This document shows positions 8,123-17,210 of a stretch of 64,000 bases of DNA, piece by piece. Position 1 is the stretch's first letter. Each line of letters starts with the position of its first letter. Position numbers and translations under genes: made by a program. The DNA is taken from contig JACJWY010000003.1 in NCBI GenBank assembly GCA_020636955.1, positions 1 to 64,000 on the forward strand, read 5' to 3'. The notes beneath the pieces were generated by a model. That model was not told the origin of the DNA. It saw nothing but the letters and a program-made list of their open reading frames with translations, and did no database searches. Source of the stretch: Thermoleophilales bacterium. GTDB lineage: Bacteria; Actinomycetota; Thermoleophilia; Solirubrobacterales; 70-9.

Positions 8123-9408
8123 GCCGCCTCCTCTTCACTCTCTGGGACGGAGGCGGGAATGTGCCTCCAGTGGTCAGCCTTGCCGGCGCCCTCGCCGCGC
8201 GCGGCCATGAAGTGGCAGTCCTCGCCGACCTGAGTCTGGAGGAGACCGTCACCTCATCCGGGGCCCGGCACCTCCCCTGGACCACGGCACCGCAACGAAC
8301 CGGTCCCGATCCTTCAACCGAATTCGTCCGGGACTTCGAGCCCGGAACGCCGCTCGGCGCATCCGCGCGGATCCGCGACCGGTTGATCGTTGATCCGGCA
8401 GCGGATTTCGCCCGGGACACACTCGCGGTAATCCGGCAGCAGGGTTCGGAGGCGGTGATTTCCGAGAACCTCCTGCTCGGCTGCCAGATCGCCGCCACCA
8501 GCGCCGGCGTCCCGAACATTTCGGTGGTCCCGAACATCTACCCGGGGAAGGTGCCCGGGGTTCCTCCCTTCGGCCTCGGGTTGAACGTCCGGACCGGGCC
8601 GGTCGGCCGGATCCGGGACGGCCTTGCGGCGGCGATGGGCCGCGGGCTTTGGGACCGGCGCCTTTCAGATGTGAACGATCTGCTCGACGAGTACGGCCAG
8701 CCTCGCCTTTCCACCCTCTTCGAGATGCTTGAACGTCCGGACCGGGTGCTGGTGCTGACCACGGCCGCCTTCGAACTCGGAGGCGGCATCAATGCTCCGG
8801 CCAACGTCCGCTATTGCGGACCCCGGATCGAGGATCCGGGCTGGACGGAGGCATGGCAGGAGCCGGAGGGGCCGGGGCCCCTGGTCCTGGCTTCGCTCAG
8901 CACCACCACCCAGGGCCAGGACCCGATGATCCGCCGGATCCTGCGCGCGCTCGGCGAATTGCCGGTCCGGGGTCTGGTCACCGCCGGACCCAGCTTCAGC
9001 GCGACGGATCTCAACGTCCCGGCCAATGTGACCGTGGTTCCCTCCGCTCCTCATTCGGCAGTGATGCCGAGGGCCGACGCAGTGATCTCACATGCGGGTC
9101 ATGGCACGGTTATCAAGTCGCTGGCCTTCGGCGTTCCCCTGCTCTGCCTTCCGGTCGGTCGCGACCAGCCCGACACGGCCGCCCGGGTGGTTGCCTGCGG
9201 GGCCGGCCTCCGCCTTCGTCCGGGGGCGAGGTCGGCTGCGATCGCTTCCGCCCTGGATCGGATCCTTTCCGAACCAGACTTCCCGAAGGCCGCCGGCCGG
9301 ATCGCCGAAGCGATCGCGGCCGACCGCCAGCGCGACCTCGCGGTCGAGGAAATCGAGCGCCTGGTGGCGACCCGGTGGGAGCTGAGAGTCCCGGAACCGG
9401 GCGGCTAG
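8119..9408 (+). CDS. GT1-family (UGT/MGT-like) glycosyltransferase
   Basis: 429 residues from ATG 8119, which overlaps the preceding TGA by 4 nt. N-terminal Rossmann half: MSRLLFTLWDGGGNVPPVVS and LAGALAARGHEVAVLAD. The C-terminal donor half carries the family signature: DAVISHAGHGTVIKSLAFGV followed by PLLCLPVGRDQPDTAARV, in which the HAGHGT block contacts the sugar-nucleotide pyrophosphate. This matches macrolide/flavonoid-type glycosyltransferases that use UDP- or dTDP-sugars. The acceptor cannot be read from sequence. Co-transcribed with a TetR regulator and convergent (4-bp overlap) with an exported glycoside hydrolase. Confidence 0.85.
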   Translation: MSRLLFTLWDGGGNVPPVVSLAGALAARGHEVAVLADLSLEETVTSSGARHLPWTTAPQRTGPDPSTEFVRDFEPGTPLGASARIRDRLIVDPAADFARDTLAVIRQQGSEAVISENLLLGCQIAATSAGVPNISVVPNIYPGKVPGVPPFGLGLNVRTGPVGRIRDGLAAAMGRGLWDRRLSDVNDLLDEYGQPRLSTLFEMLERPDRVLVLTTAAFELGGGINAPANVRYCGPRIEDPGWTEAWQEPEGPGPLVLASLSTTTQGQDPMIRRILRALGELPVRGLVTAGPSFSATDLNVPANVTVVPSAPHSAVMPRADAVISHAGHGTVIKSLAFGVPLLCLPVGRDQPDTAARVVACGAGLRLRPGARSAAIASALDRILSEPDFPKAAGRIAEAIAADRQRDLAVEEIERLVATRWELRVPEPGG

Positions 9409-10859
9409 GAGCAGGTCCCGCCCGGGGTGATCTTCAACGTGACCGGCTTGGCTGCCTTCGGGCCGTTCCTCAGTACGAGTCGCTGCGCACATGGCTTCGA
9501 CCTGATGCCGGCACCGGTCACCTTCGCCGTGTACCCGTCGGGATAGGTCAGCTGCTGCACCGCGATCACGCTCGGCAGCCGGGCCGGGTACTTGCCACCA
9601 CCGGGCCGACGCTTTGTGTACTTCAGAGTCATCACCCGGCTGTCCGGATCGAAGTTCACCCTGGTTGGCGTGCCGGCCAAAGCAACCGGATACGGGCGAA
9701 CCAGCGCGCGGAGCACGTCCCGGTTGGCGACCGATCTCGTGGTCGGCACCGACTGGTCGGTGACCACGTTCTCGTTGTATGCCCAGAAGATCCAGGACAT
9801 GAGCCCGTCGTCGTAGTGAGCGGTCAGCCGTTCGAGCGTCCCGGGATCATTGGTTGCACCGAACTCGGTGATTATCGCCGGCTTGCGGTCGCGTCTGGCT
9901 GCCGTGAGCATCTGATTGACAACGGCCACATCGCCGGCGTCATTCGATGCGTAGTCATGCCCCGCGAGCCAGGCTCCGGTCGAGCCCGGCAGCATGGTCG
10001 GCGTTCCGTAGTTGAAGAGTACGAACGGTTCGACGAATACCGGCTGGCGTCTGGTCAGCTTGCGGGTCATGGCGACGGCTTTGCGCGCAAAGGGCACGAT
10101 GCGCTCCCGCTCGAGATCCGGACAACCGGTAGTCGGGCTGAGGCAGGTGGACCAGTCGGCGCCCGGCCACGGTTCGTTGAAAGCCTCGTAGCCGATCACA
10201 TGCGGGTTGCTGCGGAAACGCTTGACCACAGCCTTCATGCCCTGCAGGAACCACTCCTGTATGCCTTTGCCCGCAACCTTCGAGTTGTCCCAGAAGTGTT
10301 CGAAGGCGCGCTGCAAGGCAGGGTTGCCGATGTAGTAAGTGGGAAAGGGGAGATCCGGATTGGCCAATCCGTCGTCGATCGCCCACCAATCCGGGAATCC
10401 GTTGCCGTTGTACTTCGGCGAAAACCCGTCCTGATGGAAGTCGACCAGGGTGTAGATGCCGGCCCTGGTCAGCTGGTTCACCGTCTTTGACAGATTCGCG
10501 ATGTATTGCTCGCTCGGCTTCCCGGGAGCCGGCATCAGCCCGCGAAAATCCACTCCGAGCCGCACCACGTTGAACCCCTGGCGCGAAAGCATGGTGGCGT
10601 CATCGGCCCCGAATCCGTCGGCCGCCGGGTAGTACGGGGCCGACTTGTACACCTCGTTCACCCCGCGCAATTGAACGACGCGTCCAGCCGCATCGACGAA
10701 CCAGCGACCTTGCCCCGAGAGCGGGGCAACCGCCCCTTTGCCGGCGTTGGCCGGAACGGGCGAAACTTTTGACTTGGCGAAAGCAGCCTGAGCGCTGCCC
10801 GCCGCGACCAGCGCGACGGTCGCGAGAAACGTGCCCAAAGCGATGCGAAGAGGAACCAT
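9405..10859 (-). CDS. Exported GH5 glycoside hydrolase, endoglycoceramidase-like
   Basis: 484 residues with a signal peptide (MVPLRIALGTFLATVALVAA, cleavage near AQA). GH5 landmarks appear in order: RWFVDAAGRVVQLRGVN, GFNVVRLGVDFRG, LVDFHQDGFSPKY, the acid/base glutamate in GYEAFNEPWPG (about residue 230), and the nucleophile glutamate in IITEFGATND (about 335). VDFHQD plus NEPWPG is the pattern of GH5 endoglycoceramidases, which cut the bond between oligosaccharide and ceramide, and of related steryl-glucosidases. The C-terminal ~90 residues are a beta-sandwich-like domain. Catalytic class is confident; the substrate is inferred. TAG and the neighbouring gene's stop overlap. Confidence 0.85.
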   Translation of the reverse strand: MVPLRIALGTFLATVALVAAGSAQAAFAKSKVSPVPANAGKGAVAPLSGQGRWFVDAAGRVVQLRGVNEVYKSAPYYPAADGFGADDATMLSRQGFNVVRLGVDFRGLMPAPGKPSEQYIANLSKTVNQLTRAGIYTLVDFHQDGFSPKYNGNGFPDWWAIDDGLANPDLPFPTYYIGNPALQRAFEHFWDNSKVAGKGIQEWFLQGMKAVVKRFRSNPHVIGYEAFNEPWPGADWSTCLSPTTGCPDLERERIVPFARKAVAMTRKLTRRQPVFVEPFVLFNYGTPTMLPGSTGAWLAGHDYASNDAGDVAVVNQMLTAARRDRKPAIITEFGATNDPGTLERLTAHYDDGLMSWIFWAYNENVVTDQSVPTTRSVANRDVLRALVRPYPVALAGTPTRVNFDPDSRVMTLKYTKRRPGGGKYPARLPSVIAVQQLTYPDGYTAKVTGAGIRSKPCAQRLVLRNGPKAAKPVTLKITPGGTCS

Positions 10860-10977
10860 TTTTTTCTCCCTGAGAGTTCAACCGGACATCGCCCTCCCTG
10901 AGGCGGAACCGGGGAGCGGGAGCTTAGTGGATCGGTCTTAGCGGATCAGTATCGGCCCCACGAGGCGAAACCCCCGT

Positions 10978-12468
10978 TCACCCGGCCTTGCAGCCGAGCT
11001 TCCGGAAAGCTGACTTGGTCCAGTACTTCGTGTTCGGGAAGTACGGCCCCATCACCTTTTTCTCGGTCCCGGGTTTCCTGACCTTCTGCGGAGCCTGCTC
11101 CCAACCCGGATCCACAGCCATGAACCGCATGTACATGACATCGAAGTAGTTCCGTGCCGCCGGGTCCGGGTAGTTCTCGCCCTTGCCGAAGTTGATCCAC
11201 TGGTAGCCGCAGGCGGGCCGGGCGTTCGGCGGGCGGTCTTTTGCCCGACCGATCACAACCGTGTAATGGCGCTTCTTCGTGATCGGCACCTGCTGGTCGT
11301 AGACGCAGTCATAGCCCAGGCCGGTGACCGGTGAGGAACCGCTGCATAGGGACCAGTACCGGACCTGGTACTTGCGCGGGTTCCACCGGTTGGCGGCCGG
11401 AAGCGTCTTCGGGAAGGTCGGCATCTTGCCCGAGACGGTGACCAGCGGCCCGTATTTCAGGCTGATCGGAGTCAGCAGGTAACTCGTGTCGGGGTTGTTC
11501 TGGAAGCCGCCGGTCTCGGTCGGCGGATAGGTCGCTTCACGCTCGGCCTGGTCGGAAATGAAGATCCCCGCCACGTTGTAGAGGGCGTTCCAGAATTTCT
11601 CCCACTTCGGCGGGTTGACAGCCGGCGCGTTGACCGGGTCAGCCGATGAAGCGACGAGCCCTTTCCACAGGCCGGCCGGGAAGGTCGAGGTGCTCACGTC
11701 CTCGATCGGATCGAGCATCGCGCAGGCCGCCTGACCCCGGACCTCGGTCCCGTCGGCCAGGTTCAGAACCAGCTTCGGCAGCCCGACATCGCCGGTCCCG
11801 TCCCGCCCGCGGTCCGGCAGGTAGTTGCGGATGCTCATCCCCAGCCGGGTGGCCGGGTCGGTGGTCTGGGTATAGATCGTGTTCGGTGCCCGGTGGGCGG
11901 GAATCGGTCCGGAAACCACATGGAAGGTGTACTTCCTCGGACCGCGGTCACGGCGGCCACTCGGCTTGAACGGGTTGACCGAACCTTTGTCGGGCCTGAT
12001 CTGGAAGTCGCGGAGATGGTCGGCCGAAGCGATCTGGCCAAGCTCACCGGGGCGGCCGAACATGGTCCAGGACATGTACCGCTCATGGCCGAACTTGCCG
12101 TGGAAGGTCAGGCTGGCACCCTCGGGGAGCTTGTACTGGGCCACGAAATAGGTCGAGCCGACATCGGGATAGAGGTTCGGCTTCTGGATCGGGATCGCAC
12201 CGGGAAGGTTGGCGTAATCCATCCCCTTCGGGGGCGCCCAGAAGCAGTCGTGGCCGTACTTGTTGTTGGTCTTGACCGCGAGCTTGTGGGGCAGGTAGTT
12301 GAGAGATGCGTAGGCGGAAGCCGTCACGAATGCCGCCAGCGAGACGAGAGCCAGCAACACTCCGGAAAGACTGGTGGCCGTGCGGCGCCCTGCGCCGGTA
12401 CCTCGGTGACTCCCCGCTCCGCACCTGGCTGCGGGATGTGTCACATCGGACTTGCGTTGCCTGAACAT
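10978..12468 (-). CDS. Exported protein of unknown function
   Basis: 496 residues from ATG 12468, preceded by GGAGAGGGAGAAC. A long N-region then a hydrophobic core (LSGVLLALVSLAAFVTASAYA) indicates export or an N-terminal anchor. The rest is a soluble, aromatic-rich protein without membrane spans. Recurrent segments include GHERYMSWTMFGRPGELGQI, YTFHVVSGPIPAHRAPNTIY, GMSIRNYLPDRG and CGYQWINFGKG, and six or more cysteines could form disulfides. The ERYMSWTMF block faintly recalls DUF1214/DUF1254 proteins, but I do not claim membership. It is divergent from a TetR gene 113 bp away, the likely local regulator. Confidence 0.7.
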   Translation of the reverse strand: MFRQRKSDVTHPAARCGAGSHRGTGAGRRTATSLSGVLLALVSLAAFVTASAYASLNYLPHKLAVKTNNKYGHDCFWAPPKGMDYANLPGAIPIQKPNLYPDVGSTYFVAQYKLPEGASLTFHGKFGHERYMSWTMFGRPGELGQIASADHLRDFQIRPDKGSVNPFKPSGRRDRGPRKYTFHVVSGPIPAHRAPNTIYTQTTDPATRLGMSIRNYLPDRGRDGTGDVGLPKLVLNLADGTEVRGQAACAMLDPIEDVSTSTFPAGLWKGLVASSADPVNAPAVNPPKWEKFWNALYNVAGIFISDQAEREATYPPTETGGFQNNPDTSYLLTPISLKYGPLVTVSGKMPTFPKTLPAANRWNPRKYQVRYWSLCSGSSPVTGLGYDCVYDQQVPITKKRHYTVVIGRAKDRPPNARPACGYQWINFGKGENYPDPAARNYFDVMYMRFMAVDPGWEQAPQKVRKPGTEKKVMGPYFPNTKYWTKSAFRKLGCKAG

Positions 12469-12505
12469 GTTCTCCCTCTCCTTGGTTCTCGAACCCCTCA
12501 CCGGA

Positions 12506-12535
12506 ACCGTAGCGCCTCTATTGTTATTTTGTCAA
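12506..12535 (-). promoter_or_regulatory. Sigma-70-like promoter for the exported unknown protein
   Basis: On the minus strand: TTGACA (12535-12530), an 18-bp spacer, TACGGT (12511-12506), about 37 nt before the ATG at 12468. It lies in an AT-rich patch (12518-12555) shared with the divergent TetR gene, a natural place for that regulator's operator. Confidence 0.5.
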
Positions 12536-12581
12536 GTTGATATTTCGTAAATAGCCCGGAGCGGCTAGTAGCATCGGGAAA

Positions 12582-13217
12582 GTGCCCACCACCTCCGCCG
12601 ACAATCTGACCGCGAGCCCCGTCACCCGGGGACCCCGTCGACTGAGCAAGGACGCCCGGCGGGCCCAGTTGATCGCGGCGGCAATGCCGTTGGTGGCCCG
12701 GTCCGGCTTCAGTGATTTCAGCCTCGACGAGGTCGCCGAGCGCGCCGACGTTACCCGCAACCTTCTCTACCACTACTTCCCTGACGGCAGAAACGACATC
12801 GTCCGCGCGGTCGCCGAACAGGCCGGCCACATCCTCACCGATGACTGGGTCACCGACGAATCGATCCCGCTGGCCGAGCGACTGGCAACAAACAACTCCC
12901 GCATCGTCGCCCACGCCATGGAACCGAGTGACGCCTGGGTCATCTACCAGCTGGCGCGCAGCTCGACTGACCCCGAGCTGCGGACGGCGGTCGACCACTT
13001 CGTCGAGATCGTGGTCTCGGCCGTCTCCCTGAACAACCTCGGCACCGAGAACCCACCACCACTGGCCCGGGTAGCACTCAAGGGATACCTGGGGTTTTTC
13101 GGAACCGTCCTCGACGAAGCCCGCGAAACAGGCACCCCGCCCGAACTCCTGATCGACCTGCTCGGCGACACCCTCACGGCCACCCTCGAAAGCGCCAGTC
13201 GACATTCCCCCGAATGA
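12582..13217 (+). CDS. TetR/AcrR family transcriptional regulator
   Basis: 211 residues from GTG 12582. The HTH is typical: RRAQLIAAAMPLVARSGFSD, then LDEVAERADVTRNLLYHYFP (about residues 25-70). The ligand domain contains ALKGYLGFFGTVLDEARETG, a TetR C-terminal pattern. It is divergent from the exported unknown protein; the 113-bp AT-rich gap makes that gene and itself the probable targets. Ligand unknown. Confidence 0.85.
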   Translation: MPTTSADNLTASPVTRGPRRLSKDARRAQLIAAAMPLVARSGFSDFSLDEVAERADVTRNLLYHYFPDGRNDIVRAVAEQAGHILTDDWVTDESIPLAERLATNNSRIVAHAMEPSDAWVIYQLARSSTDPELRTAVDHFVEIVVSAVSLNNLGTENPPPLARVALKGYLGFFGTVLDEARETGTPPELLIDLLGDTLTATLESASRHSPE

Positions 13218-13299
13218 CCCGGGTCCAGGCCTGCAAGCGGGGCCCTGCGGAAACCACCGATCCCGGCCGTCTGTAGCCCTTACCTATGATCCGCAGTTG

Positions 13300-14451
13300 A
13301 TGATGCGCCGTCTTTCGCTCGTTATTTCGATCACCTCGTTATGCGTCTGCCTTCTGCCCGGAGTTTCACCGGCCGCCGACGTGACGGGACTTACTGTCCG
13401 AAACGTGGACGCCGTCCGTTATGTTCCGGCCACCGACGGCCGAAAGCATCTTGAATTCGACCTGTTGATCACCAACGGGGCGCAGACCGAGGCAACCCTC
13501 AGGGAGGTAGTTGTCCGGGTCGGCCGAAAGGTCATGCTGAGACTGTCGGCAGGCGAGCTCGCCACAAGCACCCATTCGATCGCGGTCGGGGTCAGGACCC
13601 CGACCAGAAAGATTCCACCAGCGTCATCGGTGATCACCATGGTCGACCTGAAGCTTTCCGGCCCGGCCCGTGACCTGCCGCCGCGTCTGACCAGCACCGT
13701 CAAGTACGGGGTCGCCCCCGGGCCGCTCAGCAACATCATCGACCGGCACCGCATCACGATCGGCACCGCGGTCGACCGCAAGGTTCCGATTTCGGTGGCA
13801 CCGCCGCTGCGGGGCAGCGGCTGGTTCGGTCTCAACGCCTGTTGCGTGCCCACGGCGCCTCACCGCAGCGGGATCCTCGCCGTGAACAACCGACTCACGA
13901 TGGTCGAGACATTCGCGATCGACTACGTGAAGGTGGTCGACGGATCGCTGACCCGGGGTGACGGCACCAAGGTGACCGACTTCTACGGTTACGGCCAGCC
14001 GATCCACAACGTGGCGAGAGGAAAGGTGGTGGCAGTCCACAAGGGCCTGCCCGACGCGCCTTTCCCACCGGGGCCCAACCCTTCGGTCCGCAGTTCCGAT
14101 GACTACACCGGCAACAGTGTGATGGTCAGGCTGGCTCCGCACACTTTCGCCTTGTACGCCCACCTGAAACCGGGTTCGATTCGGGTCAGAAAGGGTCAGC
14201 GGCTGAGGCGAGGACAGGTCATCGGCCGCCTCGGCAACAGCGGCAACAGCACCGGGCCCCATCTTCATTTCAGCCTTCAGGTCACCTCCAACCCGTTCTC
14301 CCGCGGAGTTCCCTTCGTGTTCGACCGGTTCCGGCTTCAGGGCACCGGAACGATCGACCCCGAAACAGGCGAGGTCCACATAAGACGATCACCCCGCCCG
14401 GCGAGAAGCACCTACCCCCTGGACGGCGCGGTCGCCACCTTCAATCGCTGA
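13300..14451 (+). CDS. Exported M23-family (LytM-like) metallopeptidase
   Basis: About 383 residues. TTG 13297, ATG 13300 and ATG 13303 are all possible; I prefer ATG 13300. Signal peptide: RRLSLVISITSLCVCLLPGV with cleavage near SPAA. A beta-rich N-terminal domain of about 180 residues precedes the M23 domain, marked by ETFAIDYVKV, YGYGQPIHNVARGKVVAVHK, FALYAHLKPGSIRVRKGQ and the zinc-site HxH in STGPHLHFSLQ. Family members cut peptidoglycan cross-bridges or act as inactive activators. The HxH, the YAHL histidine and the FAID aspartate are present, so activity is plausible. It is located outside the membrane. Confidence 0.85.
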   Translation: MMRRLSLVISITSLCVCLLPGVSPAADVTGLTVRNVDAVRYVPATDGRKHLEFDLLITNGAQTEATLREVVVRVGRKVMLRLSAGELATSTHSIAVGVRTPTRKIPPASSVITMVDLKLSGPARDLPPRLTSTVKYGVAPGPLSNIIDRHRITIGTAVDRKVPISVAPPLRGSGWFGLNACCVPTAPHRSGILAVNNRLTMVETFAIDYVKVVDGSLTRGDGTKVTDFYGYGQPIHNVARGKVVAVHKGLPDAPFPPGPNPSVRSSDDYTGNSVMVRLAPHTFALYAHLKPGSIRVRKGQRLRRGQVIGRLGNSGNSTGPHLHFSLQVTSNPFSRGVPFVFDRFRLQGTGTIDPETGEVHIRRSPRPARSTYPLDGAVATFNR

Positions 14452-14542
14452 TTCACCCTGTCGCCGGGAAAGCCTCTCTCATCTGAAGTCCGGATCGGCG
14501 ATCTGCTGCTTCCCGGCCCCGGGCTGCCGGCGGAGTCCGTAC

Positions 14543-15241
14543 TCAGATCAGGGTGAGCAGCGCCTTGGCCGCAAGGTAGCAACCACCCGCCAGGGCAACC
14601 GCTATTCCGATCTCCCGCATGTGCGAGTGGGTCCAGGCGTCGAAACGGGCAACGTCGGCCGCTGCCCGTTGAGGAGCGAAATAGCAGACCGCAAGCGAGA
14701 TCTCGATCAGGGCGAACATGATCAGATTGAAGAGGAGAACCAGCAGGATGTCGGCGAATGCCGAGTAATCCTTCGCACCGATCTCGGCCAGGGCCGACAG
14801 GTACCAGACGCTCGGCACGCTGAGTGCCGCCCCGACTGCCATGGCCAGCCAGAATGAGTCCCGGGCGACTGCCCGCGCGACCCGGGACTCTTTCTTTTCG
14901 CCCTGCCTGACCAGTTCTTCCTTCTGCGCCTTCGCCCTTCGCCGCCGCCCGGCGCCGGGTAGTTCATGGCCGGCCAGCAGCGTGAGGGCGACACCAATGA
15001 GCAGCAAACCGAGGATCAGACTGAGAATCGGGCGGGTCGACCCGGCGGATCCGGATCCGATCGAATCGGTGTCCGCAAAGGCAAGGATCGCCCATCCGGC
15101 AGCCAGACTGACGACGAAACCGCCGATCAGAAAGCCCGAGAAGAGCTTCACGGGCTTTGGTCGGGCCAGCATCAGGATCGCCAACGCCACCAGGGTCGGA
15201 TAGAACGCAGAAACGACCGCGAGAAGAAGAACTTTCGCCAT
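14543..15241 (-). CDS. GAP-family (Sap / sulfolipid-1-addressing-like) membrane protein
   Basis: 232 residues with six predicted membrane spans arranged as two groups of three around a basic cytoplasmic loop (GRRRRAKAQKEELVRQGEKK, about residues 98-117). The start MAKVLLLAVVSAFYPTLVAL and the repeat SVPSVWYLSALAEIGAKDY fit the GAP/Sap family (PF11139-like). Mycobacterial members help move glycolipids to the cell surface. Distant kin are LysE-like transporters. A role in exporting a lipid or small molecule is inferred. Transcribed alone, convergent with the M23 gene. Confidence 0.75.
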   Translation of the reverse strand: MAKVLLLAVVSAFYPTLVALAILMLARPKPVKLFSGFLIGGFVVSLAAGWAILAFADTDSIGSGSAGSTRPILSLILGLLLIGVALTLLAGHELPGAGRRRRAKAQKEELVRQGEKKESRVARAVARDSFWLAMAVGAALSVPSVWYLSALAEIGAKDYSAFADILLVLLFNLIMFALIEISLAVCYFAPQRAAADVARFDAWTHSHMREIGIAVALAGGCYLAAKALLTLI

Positions 15242-15485
15242 CAGCCCGGGACCTTAGCCTCGGTTTCTCTTGGCCGTGTTCCCGGTCCCGTCAGAACGGT
15301 GGCATAAAGCCCGCCCGATCCTTCTGACCTCCTCGCTCGCGGTCAGATTCTCCTTGCAAGCTGCATAGACCAGGTGCTTTCGTCGCTTCACCCTATGCGG
15401 GTGAGGGAGCTCTTTACGGTCATACTTATCGTGCTCTATCCCAAGATGTCGCCCTTTTTACGCCCGAGACCAGCCAGGAGATCGC

Positions 15486-16685
15486 GTGAACGCCGAAGCT
15501 GAAGCCAAGACCCAGGTAAACGAGAACTCCAAAGCGAAGCCGCGCAAGCCGCGCCGGACCCTGCCAACGATTTTGATCGTTCTCGCGACGGTGGTCGGAA
15601 TCGTTTCGGTTTTCGCACTTTGGGCCCAGCGCCAGATGATGGAGCAGGACACCTGGTCCAACACCAGCCAGCAGCTGGTCGAGAACAGTGAAATCCAGTC
15701 TGCGCTTGCCGACTTCCTCGTCACCCAGATCTACAACAACGTGGACATCGAACAGAGCCTGGCCGAACGGCTGCCTCCGGAGCTCGCGCCGATTGCCGGC
15801 CCGGTCTCCTCCGCCCTGCGAGGGCCCGCCGAAACGATCGCCGACAAGGCGCTGCAGCAACCAAAGGTCCAGAGCCTGTTCGTCGACGCGAGCGACGCAA
15901 CCCATCAGAAGTTCGTTCAGCTGATCGAGAACAAGGGCAAGTTCGTCTCCACCTCGGGGGGCGTGATCACACTTGATCTGCAGAGTCTCCTTACATCGGT
16001 GACCGACCAGCTGGGGGTCGGCTCCAAAGCCGTGGCCAAGCTCCCGGCAAGCGCTGCTTCGATCGAGATCATGAAGTCAGACGAACTCTCCGAGGTGCAG
16101 ACCGGCGTCAAGGCCCTGAAAACGGCCGCCTGGTTCTTGACCGCATTGACTCTCATTCTTTTCGCCGCCGCAATCTTCGCTGGTCGCGGCCGTCGACGTG
16201 AAACCCTTCGCAGTGTCGGCATCTCCCTGGTCTTCATCGGGCTGGTCGTCCTGTTCGCCCGAAACGTTGCCTCAAACCAGATCGTCGGTTCACTGAGCAG
16301 CTCGGCGGCAAACGACGCAGCTGTCGGTTCGGCATTCGACATCATCACCTCGCTCTTGAGGGACACGGGACAGTCGATCCTCGTCTACGGCATCGTCGTA
16401 ATCCTCGCCGCGTGGTTCGCCGGCCCGTCCCGCTGGGCGGTTTCCGCCCGTCGCGCCGTGACTCCCTGGTTGCGCCAGCCGCAGTATGCCTTCGGAGGCC
16501 TGGCGCTGGTCCTCATCGTGCTGTTCTGGTGGGGACCGCTGGTCGCCACGCAACGGCTGATTCCGTCACTGCTCCTGATCGTCCTGTCAGCGGCCGGAGT
16601 CGAGGTCCTGCGACGCCAGGTGATCAAGGAGTTCCCGGACCTCACCACCCCCGAGGTAACCCCCGGTCCCGAACCGGCCCCTTAA
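15486..16685 (+). CDS. Multi-span membrane protein of unknown function (paralogue of 23887-25317)
   Basis: 399 residues from GTG 15486, with AGGAGA 6 nt upstream. Topology: a basic N-terminus, one helix (about 30-50), an extracytoplasmic region of about 140 residues, then four helices (about 215-235, 245-265, 295-320, 335-370) and a Pro-rich tail. The extracytoplasmic part has FLVTQIYNNVDIEQSLAERL and KGKFVSTSGGVITLDLQSLL. Those blocks recur in the second protein (YAVDELYANVDVQGELEKN; KGTFTSTSGGEVELQLQPL), so the two are true paralogues. The family is common in actinobacteria without known function. Confidence 0.8.
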   Translation: MNAEAEAKTQVNENSKAKPRKPRRTLPTILIVLATVVGIVSVFALWAQRQMMEQDTWSNTSQQLVENSEIQSALADFLVTQIYNNVDIEQSLAERLPPELAPIAGPVSSALRGPAETIADKALQQPKVQSLFVDASDATHQKFVQLIENKGKFVSTSGGVITLDLQSLLTSVTDQLGVGSKAVAKLPASAASIEIMKSDELSEVQTGVKALKTAAWFLTALTLILFAAAIFAGRGRRRETLRSVGISLVFIGLVVLFARNVASNQIVGSLSSSAANDAAVGSAFDIITSLLRDTGQSILVYGIVVILAAWFAGPSRWAVSARRAVTPWLRQPQYAFGGLALVLIVLFWWGPLVATQRLIPSLLLIVLSAAGVEVLRRQVIKEFPDLTTPEVTPGPEPAP

Positions 16686-16694
16686 AGCCAAAGA

Positions 16695-16712
16695 CCCTCT
16701 GGCGAGAGAGGG
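16695..16712 (-). terminator. Terminator hairpin at the end of the toxin-antitoxin operon
   Basis: Arms CCCTCT and AGAGGG around GGCGAG. On the minus strand it is followed by TCTTTGGCTTT. It may also help end the plus-strand membrane gene. The loop matches that of the hairpin at 18030. Confidence 0.5.
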
Positions 16713-16793
16713 CTTAAAGGGTGTCCCAAGGCACACGGCGGAGCCCGATCGGTTTCTCGGGTGACCGTCCACGAATCCGCAGCAGCCGGTAGA

Positions 16794-17201
16794 TCAGAGG
16801 TACCGATCGACGAACTGCCGGGGTGTGAGAATCGGGGGTTTCAAGTTTTCGAGATCGGTCAGGTGCCGATCCCCCGAGACCAGGCAATCGGCTTTTCCCG
16901 CAACCGCCAAGGCAAATAGATACTCGTCCTTGAGGTCCGGCGTGACCTGACGCTCGATCACGGGGTCGGGTAGCAGCAACCCACCGCCCTTCAGGGTCCC
17001 GACGTACTCCGAAGCGGCTTTGGAATCAACCCGTTCCTTTAGCTTCGAACGAGTGAAGACATCCTTCAGCTCACCCAGCAGATTCGGGCAGACGACCATC
17101 TCAAAAGCGCCTTCCTCCCATGCCTCAATGATCTGGGCGGGAGCCCCGCGAGACGAGATCAGAGCAGAGATCAGGACATTCGCATCGCAGACGACCCGCA
17201 T
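16794..17201 (-). CDS. PIN-domain ribonuclease toxin
   Basis: 135 residues of the COG1569-type PIN family. Expected acidic metal ligands are present: D6 (VVCDANVLIS), E44 (PNLLGELKDVF), D92 (DLKDEYLFALA) and D111 (VSGDRHL). Such toxins cleave RNA using Mg2+ or Mn2+ and are held inactive by the partner antitoxin. The start lies 9 bp downstream of the antitoxin stop, the usual antitoxin-first order. RNA target unknown. Confidence 0.85.
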   Translation of the reverse strand: MRVVCDANVLISALISSRGAPAQIIEAWEEGAFEMVVCPNLLGELKDVFTRSKLKERVDSKAASEYVGTLKGGGLLLPDPVIERQVTPDLKDEYLFALAVAGKADCLVSGDRHLTDLENLKPPILTPRQFVDRYL

Positions 17202-17210
17202 CCTCGCCTA

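Noticed and set aside
8814..10490. Plus-strand frame of 558 codons overlapping the glycosyltransferase and GH5 genes
   Set aside because: Overlaps two well-supported genes; Arg/Pro/Gly-rich composition.
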